Below, one piece after another: positions 1 to 12,993 of a stretch of DNA of 64,000 bases; position 1 is the stretch's first letter, and each line of letters begins with the position of its first letter. The notes below the pieces were generated by a model. The model had not been told where the DNA came from. It worked only from the letters and a program-made list of their open reading frames with translations, and searched no databases. Both the position numbers and the translations under genes were made by a program. This stretch comes from Hermodice carunculata (lineage: Eukaryota; Annelida; Polychaeta; Eunicida; Amphinomidae): assembly GCA_964020975.1 (NCBI GenBank), contig OZ026621.1, positions 96,908,005 through 96,972,004 of the forward strand, given 5' to 3'.

Positions 1-1169
1 ATCCTTTGCAAATGAGGGACTGCCATGCTAGCAACTGCACCATTAGCCTGACCTAATCATGGTACAATGCTACATCATATAGCTGTAAAATGTTTTGGGT
101 GTCAAGTGCCCACACAGTGCTAATCAGAGCTGGTGTTCACAAGGCACATTCTCATGGGGTTCTCAATCCTTTTGCCATAAAAATCACTTTGTTTTTCATG
201 CATCTCTGTTTCAAACCATTGTTTATTACCTACTGTAAAGAACACCTCCAACCTTATAAAGATCACATGTTTTTTGAGACCATTTTTAATACTCTTTATT
301 GTATTTCTGTTGAAGGCTGCTTTATCTTAAGACCACCTGTAGTATTAGACCACTATTTCTGGCAGTAGGGGCATGCAGTCTTAAAGAACAGCTAGGCACC
401 ATTCTACAAGAAAAATGTATCCACTTCTTGTGAACATTTTCACCACACCCTTGCATTTACAGCACTTCACTACTTAAAATGTCTAGTCCCATTTCATTTA
501 TTTGGAGAAAGCACATATAAAGGTAAAAACCATATGACCTTTGAAAGCAGTGCTCATTGTTGACATATTTGTCTGTGAATATGTTAACCTTTCTTTTTAC
601 TGAAAATGTGAGTCACACACTTTTCCCATGATGCTTTGCAACTGCCCCTTAAAAGGCAACACTGAATGCAAGCAAAAGGAGGCCTTATCCAGGGACAATA
701 TAATGGAATTACCACATCCTTTCTGAAAAGATGTAGTGGTCTTTTAAGAGCATGGCCTTTGGTGATGGGGCCTTGACAAGAGAGGGCCACTGTAAGACCC
801 AATTATCCTGATAATTATCAACTTTGTCAACAACACCCATGGTAGACCAGATCTCACAATGCCACCAAGGTTGGGAGACATAGGGTCAAACAATTTACTT
901 TGAGGAATATATCATCAATATTGAGCCAGCTTAATTAACTGTGCCAAAGAGGGCAGGGTCAGGGAAGGTTAGTGATTTATGTGTGAGGCACAGTTAAGTA
1001 GACACACATTAGGCACATGTAAGGGCAATAACTGAAACATGGGAAAATATTTGTCCTGTTTCTTTACATGGAAAGGTGTATGGTATGTTTTCTGTACATG
1101 AATAGAAACAACATGAGTGCCAAAAATGTAAATTAGTCTGAATTTATGCTGGCATCTAGGCGGACATCC
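1..1169. other. No recognised feature
   Basis: AT-rich DNA with only short chance open frames. I see no exon-like stretch with matching splice sites and no internal repeat. Confidence 0.5.
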
Positions 1170-1410
1170 AGGAGTATAGAAAAACATGACCCATATTCAT
1201 AAATTTCAAACCCAACAATGACAGCAAAGAGATTCAAGAGTTACCAAAGCATCAACATTCATCTCCCAATACCAATGTGAAGAAAAAAATTTCACTCCTG
1301 ACTAGAGACAGACAGTCACCCATAAAAGGCAACTGGTGGTTTTAAACCAGTCCTCTCAACCTTTGAAATATTCTTCATTAACTACAGACTATAGTGTTTC
1401 CAAAATGTAT
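1170..1410. repeat. Dispersed repeat X, copy 1
   Basis: A stretch of about 240 bases beginning near GAGTATAG and ending CAAAATGTATA recurs in the same orientation at 63,021-63,279 with few differences. There is no open frame of note and no clear terminal inverted repeat. The second copy lies inside a LINE relic, so this is a mobile or transposed segment. The family is not recognised. Confidence 0.8.
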
Positions 1411-2343
1411 AACAAAGCAAATCTGTCTGTGTGCCTTCAAAAGTTTTGAATATTAAATGCTACAACTTTTATCCTTTGGTACTTCACATTACATTAAGCT
1501 TATCCCTGGCTGGATGCAAATTTCAAAGTCCAAATGACCTTGATGTTTGACCTTTACAGGTAACATGTAAATTGTACAGTGTTACAATACCCACAATTTA
1601 AGCCCAACATGAGCCAAATCAGATCAAAATTGACCAAGTTATGGCGAGATGAAACTTTCAAAGGGCCAAATTACCTTGACCTGTGCCCTTTTGAGGTTAC
1701 ATGTTCTTATAAAAATGTGCAGTGTTGCAATACCTACAATTTGAGACCAACATGATCAGAATTGGATGGAAATTTGCCAAGTTTTGACCGGATGACACCA
1801 TCAAAGGTCCAAATGACCTTGACCTTTGACCTTTCGAGGTCACATGTAAGTTATAAAAATGTGCAGTGTTGCAATAGCTACAGTTTGAGCCCAATATGAT
1901 CAAAGTTGGATAAAAATTGACCAAGTTATGGCTAAAGGAAAGACACCATCAAAAGTGGCCTTTGACCTTGAAATGACCTTTGACCTTGAGATGACCTCGA
2001 CCTGAAGTGAACGTTGACCTAAAGTGACATTTTGGCCTAAAATTGACCTTTGACCTTTACATGACCTTGACATTTGAGTTGACCTTTGCCCTGCTATGAT
2101 CCAACTCCTACACACTCAGAACCACATCTACTATAGTATATAAGATATTGAAGATTTAAAACTTTAATTAGCCCTCATTTGCATAATTTCGAAAAGCATG
2201 ACCTCTCATTATGAAAAGGCAAGACTTCATCCATAGAAGTATAATTGGGCCAAGTTTGGAGTTTCTACGTATAATACTTTTCAATTGAAATGTCAGACAA
2301 ATTTGTCTGTAAAGAAAGAAAGAAAGAAAGAAAGAAAGAACGA

Positions 2344-2403
<60 letters not shown>

Positions 2404-2428
2404 AAAAGAAAGAAAGAAGGAAGGAATT
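1411..2428 (+). mobile_element. Tandem-core element, family A (copy 1)
   Basis: It begins with AGCAAATCTGTCTGTGTG, the family A subterminal sequence, directly after repeat X. The ACTAGAA leader seen in other copies is missing. The body is a tandem array of roughly 120-base units rich in TGACCTTTGACCT motifs (about 1,530-2,090). It ends in a GAAA microsatellite (2,311-2,427). No protein is encoded, so it is non-autonomous. The layout (stem-loop end, satellite core, microsatellite, second stem-loop) resembles the pearl / Helentron-like elements described in molluscs and flies; that class assignment is inference. Confidence 0.65.
2311..2427. repeat. (GAAA)n microsatellite
   Basis: Near-perfect GAAA tetranucleotide run of about 29 units. 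It marks the 3' part of the family A element. Confidence 0.95.
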
Positions 2429-2429
2429 A

Positions 2430-2589
2430 TGTGGACTTTCCAGGGGAACTTAGGCAGGGTTTAAGCCTAGATTATGTGAGGTTCCAGCCTAGATTGCGTG
2501 GATTTCCAGTAGGGTTTAGGCAGGGTTCCAGCATAGATTATGTGGACATCCTATCAGAGATTAGCTGCACACACACATGTATATATATG

Positions 2590-2665
<76 letters not shown>

Positions 2666-3536
2666 CAGCAGTTCTGACCCACATGCAGAATACTTGTGTC
2701 ATAACTTGTGGTTCAGTCATGATGAAAGAATGGATAAAATTCTTTCAAAAAGTCAAAGCTACATCTATAGATATAATGTCTACCTTACTTGCATACAACC
2801 ATGGACATGATATAGATGCCAACAGTATGCAAAATGATAACTTACAGGTGACTACTCTGTCACATACTTTGTTTCTTTTGAACTACAGTCCTGTACATTT
2901 GCACTAAACTGACTGCCTGTGGTGTGTGCATACTGTATACTCACAACTTGGTGCTGGTTGTATTTCTCTCTAAGAAACAATGGTCCAGACAATTTCCATT
3001 CCATGACATTCCCTGGACAGTACTTTGTATATTTGCCATGATCAGTATGGTTTATCAGTCTTTAAAGTGCAAAATTTAACTAAAGCTTGAAGCACTCAAA
3101 ATTCCAAGACAAATTTTCCAACATATCTGCTTCCCTCCAATTTTCATTACATTGTGGGTATTTTTATGGACAACAGCCCTGACAGCAGATATGAGAACTA
3201 GCTGGTAATCATGCTTCAAGTGCCCTGAGCTCCCAGCCTATATTAGGTATTCCACTGGAAGTCCTCTTGCATACCAGCCTAAACTAGGTGTTCCCCTGGA
3301 ACTGTGCCCATTTTCTGGTAGCAGATATATGCACTGGTTCAGCAGACATTCAGCATTCTGCCAAATGTCTGCTGGAATTCTAGCAAAGATTATGCAGAAA
3401 TTCATCCTACCTTAGGCATTTCCGCTAAATATGCATTGGAGTTTCAGCCTATATTAGGCCTACATTCAGCATTCGCTGGAATCATAGCGGAGTTTGTGCA
3501 GAGTTTTAGCCTAGGCTGGATTTTGGTAATGGATGT
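2430..3536. repeat. Degenerate short repeats around a (TA)n tract
   Basis: Loose repeats of about 45 bases built on CCTAGATTATGTGGA and CCTATATTAGG-like words occur at about 2,430-2,560 and 3,230-3,530. A perfect TA run lies between them at 2,597-2,661. The remainder (2,662-3,230) shows nothing recognisable. Confidence 0.55.
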
Positions 3537-4160
3537 CATGATCCAGGCCTCTGTCAGTATAACATGGCATGACCCAGGCCTCTGTCAGTATAACATGGCA
3601 TGACCTAGGCCTCTGTCAGTATAGCATGGCATGATCCAGGCCTCTGCAAGTATAACATGGCATGACCCAGGCCTCTGTCAGTATAACATGGCATGACCCA
3701 GGCCTCTGTCAGTATAACATGGCATGACCCAGGCCTCTGTCAGTATAACATGGCATGATCCAGGCCTCTGCAAGTATAACATGGCATGACCCAGGCCTCT
3801 GTCAGTATAACCTGGCATGACCCAGGCCTCTGTCAGTATTACATGGCATGACCCAGGCCTCTGCCAGTATAACATGGCATGACCCAGGCCTCTGTCAGTA
3901 TAGCATGGCATGATCCAGGCCTCTGCAAGTATAACATGGCATGACCCAGGCCTCTGTCAGTATAACATGGCATGACCCAGGCCTCTGTCAGTATAACATG
4001 GCATGACCCTGGCCTCTGTCAGTATAACATGGCATGACCCAGGCCTCTGTCAGTATAACATGGCATGACCCAGGCCTCTGTCAGTATAACATGGCATGAC
4101 CCAGGCCTCTGCCAGTATTATTAGCAAGGCATGACCCAGGCCTCTGCCACTATCGCATGG
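3537..4160. repeat. 31-bp minisatellite, about 20 copies
   Basis: Head-to-tail units beginning CATGACCCAGGCCTCTGTCA, 31 bases long, with few substitutions. One late unit carries a short insertion. The frames open across it are by-products of the repeat. Confidence 0.95.
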
Positions 4161-5006
4161 CATGACTTGCCAGACAATACTAGATCCACTGACCAAGGCT
4201 CTTTGCCTGAGACTAAGCCCCATAGAATGACTTTAAATAAATCACCTGGGTGATCATGTATGAACACTCACCTTCAGGTTCCCTAGGATTAGCACCTAAA
4301 TAAGCCACATGAAAGGGTTGCCTATAAGGCTAAGTTGGAATAAGACATGTACAGTGCAGCAAACCAAACATAGTCAAATAATGACAACAGAAGATCCATC
4401 AGTAGCCAGCAAAATCTGCCGATAGCTCCAATGTTTCTATCAAGTTTTGTTTTGTTTTTTTTCACAAATACATTAACTTTTTATTGTTCTCCAAAATTGT
4501 TCACTGTTGACCATCATTTAATTAAATCTATGTCAATAACACGTTTGGAATAGAGATACAGTTGTCAAAAAATGGATGATTAAATGACTAGAAGACATCA
4601 ATAGTTTTAAAAAAAGTTGACATAAATGATATCTCGTAACACAGCTTCACACAAGCAATATCGTAAAGTTACATGCTCCATGGTAAAGTTGCATGTTCAT
4701 GCCAATAATATAGGCCTGTAGCCAGGCAAAGTGCCACTTTTGTGGGCTGTTAGTACCATTAATTATATCACTTAGTCAAGTGTAATACCATCAATGTTTT
4801 ATTTTTTGTGCAGGGAAGAAAGGTAGCTGTAGTCATGCATTATTGTGTGAGGTCGTATATACATAATTCAAGCCGGCCTCCATCAGTTTTTCAGCTTCTG
4901 AAAGCAACTGCTGTAATTTACTTTTGTTGTGTTTTTATTTCAATCACGGCATAAAAGCATGGAAACCTAAACACAAAAATTGCTGTTCTAATACAGGATT
5001 AATAGG
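4161..5006. other. No recognised feature
   Basis: AT-rich DNA with no exon, repeat or element boundary that I can recognise. Confidence 0.45.
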
Positions 5007-5581
5007 AACTAGAAAAGAAAGATTTGCTTTCAAATTGCTTGAAAGCAAATCTGTCTGTGTGTGTGAAAAATTTGCACAATTACAAAAATATGCAGTGTTG
5101 CAACACTTATACGATATCTATAATTTGAGCCCAACATGATCAAAATTGGATGATACTTGACCGAGTTATAGCTACATGAATATTTCAAATGGTAAAATGA
5201 CCTTGACTTTTGACCTCTAGAGGTCACATGTAAATTACAAAAATGTGCACTGTTACAGTAGCTACAACTTGTGTCCAACATGATCAAAATTGGATGGAAA
5301 TTGACTGAGTTATGGCTTGATGAATATTTCAAACGTACAAATGACCTTGACCTTAGACCTTTAGAGGTCACATGTACATTACAAAAATGTGCAGTGTTAC
5401 AATATCTACAATTTGGGTCCAACATCATCAAAATCTGATGAATACTTTGGAAGCCAGAAGCAACTGAAGTTTTTCTATTCAGAATGATATGCAAAACTTC
5501 ACTGTAGGTTCTATAGCCATGCTAAGTTTGAAGTTTCTAGCTTGCACTGTGTCTGAGTTTAAGACGACACAAAAATCTGGC

Positions 5582-5628
<47 letters not shown>

Positions 5629-5669
5629 ATATCGGGTAAAAAAATATGTCTGCGTTCACACACAGACAT
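5007..5669 (+). mobile_element. Tandem-core element, family A (copy 2, complete)
   Basis: The best complete copy. It starts AACTAGAAAAGAAAGATTTG, with a stem-loop from AGATTTGCTTTC pairing with GAAAGCAAATCT, then CTGTCTGTGTGTG. The core is about three units of roughly 120 bases, two of which carry the 16-base palindrome TGACCTCTAGAGGTCA or a close variant. A (GAAA)n run at 5,584-5,628 follows. The end reads AATATGTCTG, loop, CACACAGACAT, a second stem-loop whose right arm is complementary to the 5' subterminal sequence. There are no open frames of note. Confidence 0.8.
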
Positions 5670-5759
5670 AATTATGCTCCCAAAAAGTGACATTAAAACA
5701 TACTTAGACATCTGAAATGCAAAACTGAAAATTGATGCATGTGAAAATAAGTATCATTT

Positions 5760-6545
5760 ACACTAAAAGCCCAGAAAACATCTTAAAGCAAACTTTCTTC
5801 TTTAATTTAGTCTTATGGTATCTTATTTAAGACTCTTAAGATGGTCTAAGATCTTTTTCCTGCCCAGTCAGAAAAAGAGAAAGTGAGTAAGACCCAGTAA
5901 GAGGAAATCAAGTCATGCTATGACCATGCGGGAAAGGAGCAGAGGCAGTCAGTCAATTTTCAGACCAGGTAAGACCTTCAGTGGCTGCCTCATTAGCATA
6001 ATGAGATGATAAGAGTATATTCAGACTTGGAAAGACATTTGGTACCTGGCTCATTAGCATAAGAGAAAGGCCTGGGGGTAACAAAACTATTATAAGATCT
6101 GGTAAGATGTTTTGGGGTTAGGGTAATTAACACAAGTAGCATGATCAGATATAACAAGACCTTGTCATATGTAGGCACTAGGATATCCACAAAGTGTTAC
6201 AAAACAGTATTATATACTCTATGTATGCACTATCTTAGTGAGCAGCATGTCCACTGATTTTCCATCCTCTGTCCTCCTTTTCAAAATCAACTCAGAATCC
6301 AGACCATGATATATCGACCTAGCTAGAGATACACATGTACAGTACATACTCCCACCCATGTATGTTGTACCCACAAACTTTACCTCACCTGGCCACTATA
6401 GTGGACAGTGTATTCACAAGGCCATCACTGATGGAGGGCAACGTGTTGAAAGTTTAAACAAACAATACTTGTGGTCCAAGAACTGTGACAGCACATGTAT
6501 ATATGCAGCCATCCATTATAGCCTATCAACATGCAATACTATGTG
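5760..6545 (+). repeat. Large inverted duplication, left arm
   Basis: Reverse complement of about 10,275-11,194. The outer ~580 bases are almost identical, so a 65-codon frame appears in both arms. Similarity falls toward the inner ends. The outer edge is sharp at CACTAAAAGCCCAG; the inner edge fades out after the ATATATGCAG region. About 3.7 kb lies between the arms. No target duplication is seen at the outer ends. Confidence 0.88.
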
Positions 6546-7862
6546 TATGGCTGTTTAAAAGCATTTTTTTTTATTTTCTGTACTGTGTTCCAACCATTAT
6601 TTGTACATTTTCTTACTTTCTGTACCTTGTACCAGGACAAAGTTGTTACAAGTACCAGCATATATAATAGCTCCCCCCTCCCCCTACTGCAACATGTCTT
6701 TGTTTATTTTAAATTGTGCTGTTATTTCAACAACACATTGGAGGATGTAATATAACTACACCTGGTTACATCTGGATGTGGCAGCAACTTTACAATTTGC
6801 TGGTCAGTGACAAAGAGATCAACCACATGTACATATATAGGGGCCATTCAACATTATCAGCATTTTAACATTAGTACACAAAGTATGCGGGAGGGGGGGA
6901 GGGTCAAGGCCAATGTACATTTTCACTTATTCTTGAAAATATTAATAAATTTTTTGATCGAAATCAGCATTTTTGCAGGCTGTCAGGACCACCTCCACAT
7001 ACAATAGAGTGGTAGTTTGGGCCACACAAATGCAACTTTAAAAACTGCAATACTTTTACACAATCACAAAGTACATCATTGTATGTGGTGTGATGAAAGC
7101 TATTATGATGTTTAATCTGCCACTGCAAAAAAAAAAAAAAAAAATGTTGCTTTTTCATAAGTTTTTTTAAAAAGAAGAGGGTTTGTTCAGCCTTTCCACT
7201 CGTATTTGTGAGATCCTTTCACTATCAACAAAGAGATACATTTTTTCATGCAAGGAAATTTAACCAAGTTTAGTCACATCATATGTAACAAAACTATGGT
7301 CTCAGCACTTATGGACCGTGTTTCTGGCAAACTTTTGCAACTACATGTGGCAAGTTTAAAGCTTTTTTGCCATGTAAATAGTCTGAATATATTCTTATAC
7401 AATGGGGGAAATGGAGGCACATTGTGTTGAATGTAAAATGATCTGTTATACTGACACAAAATGATTTAGACTAATCATGTATTTTATATGATATCAAGTC
7501 AAAATTCACCTGTTGAAATATTTTATAGAACATTCATCATTCAATAATTTTTTATGTAAAAAAGCTCATAATCACCATGCAAACAAACCCTGTTAAGGGA
7601 AATGCATGTGTGGGTTTAGTGTGGTTACAAAATAGTTCTGCCACAGCTAACTGGCTGGAGATCTGAATTTTAGTTAGACAGGGTCCAGTGACTGTGCAAG
7701 TCTGTCTCAAAATGTGCGTTACTGAGGCTGTTGGAATGGAGTGGTGCAGAGGTAGGCAACTCCCATGGGATCACTGCCTCAGCACTGGACAAGCATGTTT
7801 GCACAGCTGTGTGTGTGTGTGGGGGGGGGGGGGGGGCAGGGTAGAGTGGGCTGACAGAAATT
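6546..7862. other. Inter-arm DNA, no gene recognised
   Basis: AT-rich DNA with a poly-A run (about 7,127-7,144) and a G-run after a short GT repeat (about 7,819-7,837). No transposase or exon is visible. Confidence 0.45.
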
Positions 7863-8660
7863 AACTAGAAAAGATTTGCTTCACAGCAACTCTGTCTGGG
7901 TGCCTTCAAAATGAAAACAGTTTGAAATGCTGCAGTTTGCCATAGTTTAACATAATCTAAATTTTGTGTATTAGCCTAACTTTTATAAATTAAAATGCTA
8001 CAGCTTTGGTTCTTAGTTCATTGAATGTGGCCATGTCACAAACTTAGAAAGTAAAGTTTGAGTAAAACTACTTTCTATAATCGTTTTGAAGTTATTCAAC
8101 ATTTAAATTTTGTGTATTTGCCTAATTTCCATAAATTAAAAGCCTATAACTTTGGTTTATGTTCCCTTGGATGGGGCCATGCCACAAAGTAGGAATGGCA
8201 CCTTTATAATAGTTTTGAAGCTTTTCAAGATTTATATTTTACATATTCATGGTTTGTCGGATGTGGCTTTTCCACAAATGTGCAAATTAAAGTTGGAATG
8301 ACACATCTCTATTTATAATAGTTTTGGAGATATTGGACTTTCAAATTTTTCAATGCCCCTTTTTGGCACAATTTGAAATTCTACAACCAATATACTGTCC
8401 ATTATATTGGCAGATGTCACAAACCTATATGTGCAGATTGAAATTTAGAGTCTGTCTGCGACGGTTTGGAAGACATGGAGCTTTCAAAATTTTACTTCCC
8501 CCGAATTTGCATAATTTTAAACATCATGACTATTCCAAATTAGATGCACAATTTCACTGGTTAGGTCAGTCACCATGCCAAGTTTGGTGGTTTTCACAAA
8601 AATTGGGTTGGAGAAAAACTCCTGACCAACTTGGTCGGGCGGGGGGGGGGGGCGGACAGA
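7863..8660 (+). mobile_element. Tandem-core element, family A (copy 3, diverged)
   Basis: It begins AACTAGAAAAGATTTGCTTC and continues into ACTCTGTCTGGGTGCC, the family A start. The core consists of about 120-base units with words such as CCTATAACTTTGGTT and GGCCATGCCACAAA. It ends near a G-run followed by GGACAGAGAG. It lies between the inverted arms. The 3' boundary is uncertain. Confidence 0.6.
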
Positions 8661-9103
8661 GAGAGTGCTTACTCATACAGTGAAACCTCTCTACAGTGAG
8701 CACCCTTGGGGCCAGAGAAAAGTGCCAACTGCTCAGAGGTTCAGCCCTTCTGGGCAGTATGGATGAGAACACTGTGAATTCATTTAATTTTGCGGTGTTC
8801 TTCGCTTATTTCACTGATGCTTCAAAACCGTGAAAATTAGAACTCGGTGAAATATATTTTTAAGATGGCATTGATAGGGAGACAGAGAGAGTGCTTACTC
8901 ATACACTGAAACCTCTCTACAGTAAGCACCCTTGGGACCAGACAAAAGTGCCCACTACTCAGAGGTTCAGTCCTTCTGGGCAGTATGGATGAGAACACTG
9001 AATTCATTTAATTTTGCGGTGTTCTTCACTTATTTCACTGATGCTTCAAAACTGTAAAAATTAGAACTCAGTGAAATATATTTTTAAGATGGCATTGACA
9101 GGA
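8655..9103. repeat. 226-bp tandem duplication
   Basis: A unit starting GACAGAGAGAGTGCTTACTC (8,655-8,880) is repeated at 8,881-9,103 with few changes. Each unit contains CAGTGAAACCTCTCTAC or its close variant, which resembles one end of the TA-flanked MITEs at 32.1 and 45.6 kb. A matching second end is not seen. Confidence 0.9.
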
Positions 9104-10274
9104 ATTATAACAAATATATTGAATTTAAAGTTTCAGTGAAAGATCCAAAGTTCAAAAACCGTGAAAATTAATGCTCGTGAAAATAAATGTATTCATGTAC
9201 ATATACATATACATTATTCATACATGCACATATACATGTTCAGTGTATACATATTGTAATTCAAGGGGATGTGAATACATGCAATACAAAACTGTCTTTG
9301 TTCCTTTATTACCTAAACAAATTTTTAACAGAAGCTGTCATGAAACTACATGTACAGGTACCTGTGAACTGACACAAGCACTATTCTTTCTCAGTACTGG
9401 CTATGAAGAACAGGCTTCATCTCACTGGTTACAAGAAAATGAATGAAAGTGTCCACACTGTGAGATGACACAAATCCACACAGTTTCAAAATTCACAAAG
9501 TCATTGAGGACTGGAAGACCATACTTTGATGGGTCTAGCCAACTCAGCAGGTAGTCTATTTTCAACTGTGGGGTACACTCAGGCTTGTGCTGCCTAGAAG
9601 TCCAATGCCTGTGTTCCCTTGGGACTGATAAGCCAGCAGACTCATAGCTTCAGGCAAAAAAAGGGGACCAGCTAACACACCAGTCTCAAGAAAGGTGCCC
9701 TAAAAGCTCTGCCTACCACTAGTGGGAACTATAGCCTGCCTAGTACATACTGCAGCATGGAGCAGGTCTGTTCTTGCATGAACAGAAAGAGATTCCCTGT
9801 ATTTTATTGACAACCTCGTTACACAGTTGTTGGGAGTGGTCCCCCCCCCCCATCCCATTTGCTACAAATCCCAAACCTTCCAAACCATCCCCCCTAGCAT
9901 GCATGGATAGAAGGCTGCCTGTGAGACTCTGTGTCTCCATGGCAACACAGGACAGTGTGGTAGATATTAAAGCAGATAGCCACAGAAATGTTACCACATG
10001 TACCCACAAATGCACAAAACCATTCCTAAAACATCCCCAAACCACTGAAGCATCACCATTTGAACAAACGTGATTGACACCCACTCATAGCACATGACAA
10101 CCAGTTTAAAGTGATTCTGCCCAGCGGATTTCAGAGAAGTTGCAAAATGTGAATTGTTGATACCATGGAACGCAGACTCCAACAGAACCCCATACTTTAA
10201 GCTTAGCTGACTGACAAGTCAGCTAAGCTAAAAACTTAGGTACATGTATCTCGGGTACAGGCCTGCCCATTAGT
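9104..10274. other. No recognised feature
   Basis: Unique-looking DNA. Overlapping open frames of about 100 codons on both strands (9,740-10,084) lack recognisable domains or matching splice sites and are probably chance. Confidence 0.45.
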
Positions 10275-11194
10275 GTACAATGTAACTGTTAGACTGTAAT
10301 AGATAACTGCATATATACATGTGTTGTCACAGTTCTGGACCACAAGTATTTTTTGTTTTAACTTTCAACACATTACCATGATTACCATCCATCAGTGATG
10401 GCCATGTGAATACACTGTCCACTATAGTGGCCATGAGGTAAAGTTTGTGGGTACAATATACATGAGTGGGAATATATACTGTACATGTGTATATCTAGCT
10501 AGGTAGATATATCATCAGTGATAAGCTTGTTAATGTGCTATCCACTGTTGTGGCCTTGTGAAGTTATTATATAAAGTTTGTGGGTACAACATACATGGGT
10601 GGGAGTATGTACTGTACATGTGTATCTCTAGCTAGGTCGATATATCATGGTCTGGATTCTGAGTTGATTTTGAAAAGGAGGACAGAGGATGGAAAATCAG
10701 TGGACATGCTGCTCACTAAGATAGTGCATACATAGAGTATATAATACTGTTTTGTAACACTTTGTGGATATCCTAGTGCCTACATATGACAAGGTCTTGT
10801 TATATCTGATCATGTTACTTGTGTTAATTACCCTAACCCCAAAACATCTTACCAGATCTTATAATAGTTTTGTTACCCCCAGGCCTTTCTCTTATGCTAA
10901 TGAGCCAGGTACCAAATGTCTTTCCAAGTCTGAATATACTCTTATCATCTCATTATGCTAATGAGGCAGCCACTGAAGGTCTTACCTGGTCTGAAAATTG
11001 ACTGACTGCCTCTGCTCCTTTCCCGCATGGTCATAGCATGACTTGATTTCCTCTTACTGGGTCTTACTCACTTTCTCTTTTTCTGACTGGGCAGGAAAAA
11101 GATCTTAGACCATCTTAAGAGTCTTAAATAAGATACCATAAGACTAAATTAAAGAAGAAAGTTTGCTTTAAGATGTTTTCTGGGCTTTTAGTGT
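10275..11194 (-). repeat. Large inverted duplication, right arm
   Basis: Inverted counterpart of 5,760-6,545. It is longer because an internal segment of about 133 bases is tandemly duplicated (10,389-10,521 and 10,522-10,654; each contains AAAGTTTGTGGGTACAA). The outer edge, CTTTTAGTGT, matches the left arm exactly. Confidence 0.88.
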
Positions 11195-11484
11195 TAGTAG
11201 CTTGATCTTATTGCATTTTCAAACCTCTCCTTACCTTGTGTTTGTATCACCAGTAAATTATACAGGCCCATGCATCAGTACACCTACTTTTTAATGAAAG
11301 CTGTTGCTTACAATATGTATGTGACACTGACCATACAACAAAAGTGGAGATGTTCCTGTTTTACATGGATTGTGTTGGACAGAAGTCAAACAGCAGCTAA
11401 TGCAGTCAGTGGCCATTGACGACATGTACATGTACACTTCTTGCCACTTTGTGTGATGCAGCAAGCCAAAGAACCAGCAGCAAG

Positions 11485-11571
11485 CGGCACACATTGAGTA
11501 GTAGAGCCTTCCACGGCACACATTGAGTAGTAGAGCCTTCCACGGCACACATTGAGTAGTAGAGCCTTCCA
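11485..11571. repeat. 29-bp tandem repeat, 3 copies
   Basis: Three perfect units starting CGGCACACATTGAGTAGTAG. Perfect identity suggests recent expansion. Confidence 0.95.
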
Positions 11572-11669
11572 CATCCCCACTCACTCCCCACACCCAGAAT
11601 CAAACCCATGCAGCTATTACTGAGGTCATGATGATTATGCTTGAAACATTGACTGGGCTCCAACCTGGT

Positions 11670-12906
11670 GTACCAGGATAACTTTCACCCTGGATAACTT
11701 TCCCCCCGGAGAAAGTTATCCTAGGAAAAGTTCCCCTCCCCAGGGCAAGTTATCCTAGGATGACTTTCCCCACCCCTGGATAACTATCCCCCACCCCCAC
11801 CCCCAAAAAGAAAAAAGAATACATATATACTTTATCTGTCTAAACTGATTAGTAAACACATAAAACTGGTTTTGTACTTAAAATTTGAAAGTATTATACC
11901 AATTATCATCAACAAATATTGAGTTTGTTGAGTTAAGATGTTGAAAGTATAATGTATTATTCACTATACAGCACTGCACTGAAGTTGTGCTTCACAACTT
12001 AAACTGTGAGTTTAAGATGTAAAAATGATACATCCAAAGACAAATGTTCCTGGGCTTGTTAACATTGTGCAAGAGATCCTTGATGGATACAGTCATAATT
12101 GAGAAGGAAGCCAATGCTTTTTGAGAGTGTATAGGTTGTCAGGGAAAATAAGTTTTATCATACATTTTCGCTTAATTCCATCAGTAACTTGTATTGAAAT
12201 TCAGGGATTACAAATGTCTATACAGTTTATAATATTATGAGGATAGACTAAGGCTGGACAGTTCAATTACAGTATGGACAGCATAGAAAATAACAGCATC
12301 GGGGGGGGGGGGGGGGGGGGAGGGGAAGTTGTCCAGGCCAGGATAACCCCCCCCCCCTCCTAATAACTTACATCAGTGTTTTCCATTCAAAATGCAAGAA
12401 CTGCCAGTTCTTTCCAGTCACTGTTATATGAAATTATTGTATGAGGAAAGACTTTGGAAGTTGCATTGTAATACAGGGATCATAGACATTTGGGGTGAGG
12501 GGAGGTTGTCCAGACCAGGATAACTTACATAAGTGTTACATTCTATCAGTAATTTTATTCAAAATGCAAGAAATGCAAGTTCTATACATATATATAAAAA
12601 TATGAGGGAAAAAATGGCATGAAAAATTGAGGTACCACACAGGGATAATAGAAAATGAAGAAAAAAATGTGTGTGTGTGGGGGGGGGGGGGTTAACCAGG
12701 CCAGGATAACTCTTCCCCCCCCCCCCCAAAAAAAAGGTTACCTTTCCATCTGTAATTTGTATTTAAAATAAGCAAAAAGACACTATAAGCCTGGGGAGAG
12801 TGTCCATGCCCACATAAATTGCCATTCCCCCTTCCATCTCATAAATATATATGATGCATTTCTTGCATAAAAAGTACAAAGCGAATTTAATACTGGTTCA
12901 CAAATT

Positions 12907-12993
<87 letters not shown>

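Noticed and set aside
3537-4160. CRISPR-like array
   Set aside because: Head-to-tail units without spacers in an animal genome; an ordinary minisatellite.
9740-10084. 114-codon minus-strand frame as an exon
   Set aside because: No domain, low complexity of support, and an overlapping plus-strand frame of similar length.
5993-10961. Identical 65-codon frame in both inverted arms as a conserved gene
   Set aside because: The identity comes from the DNA-level duplication; the frame has no domain or start context.
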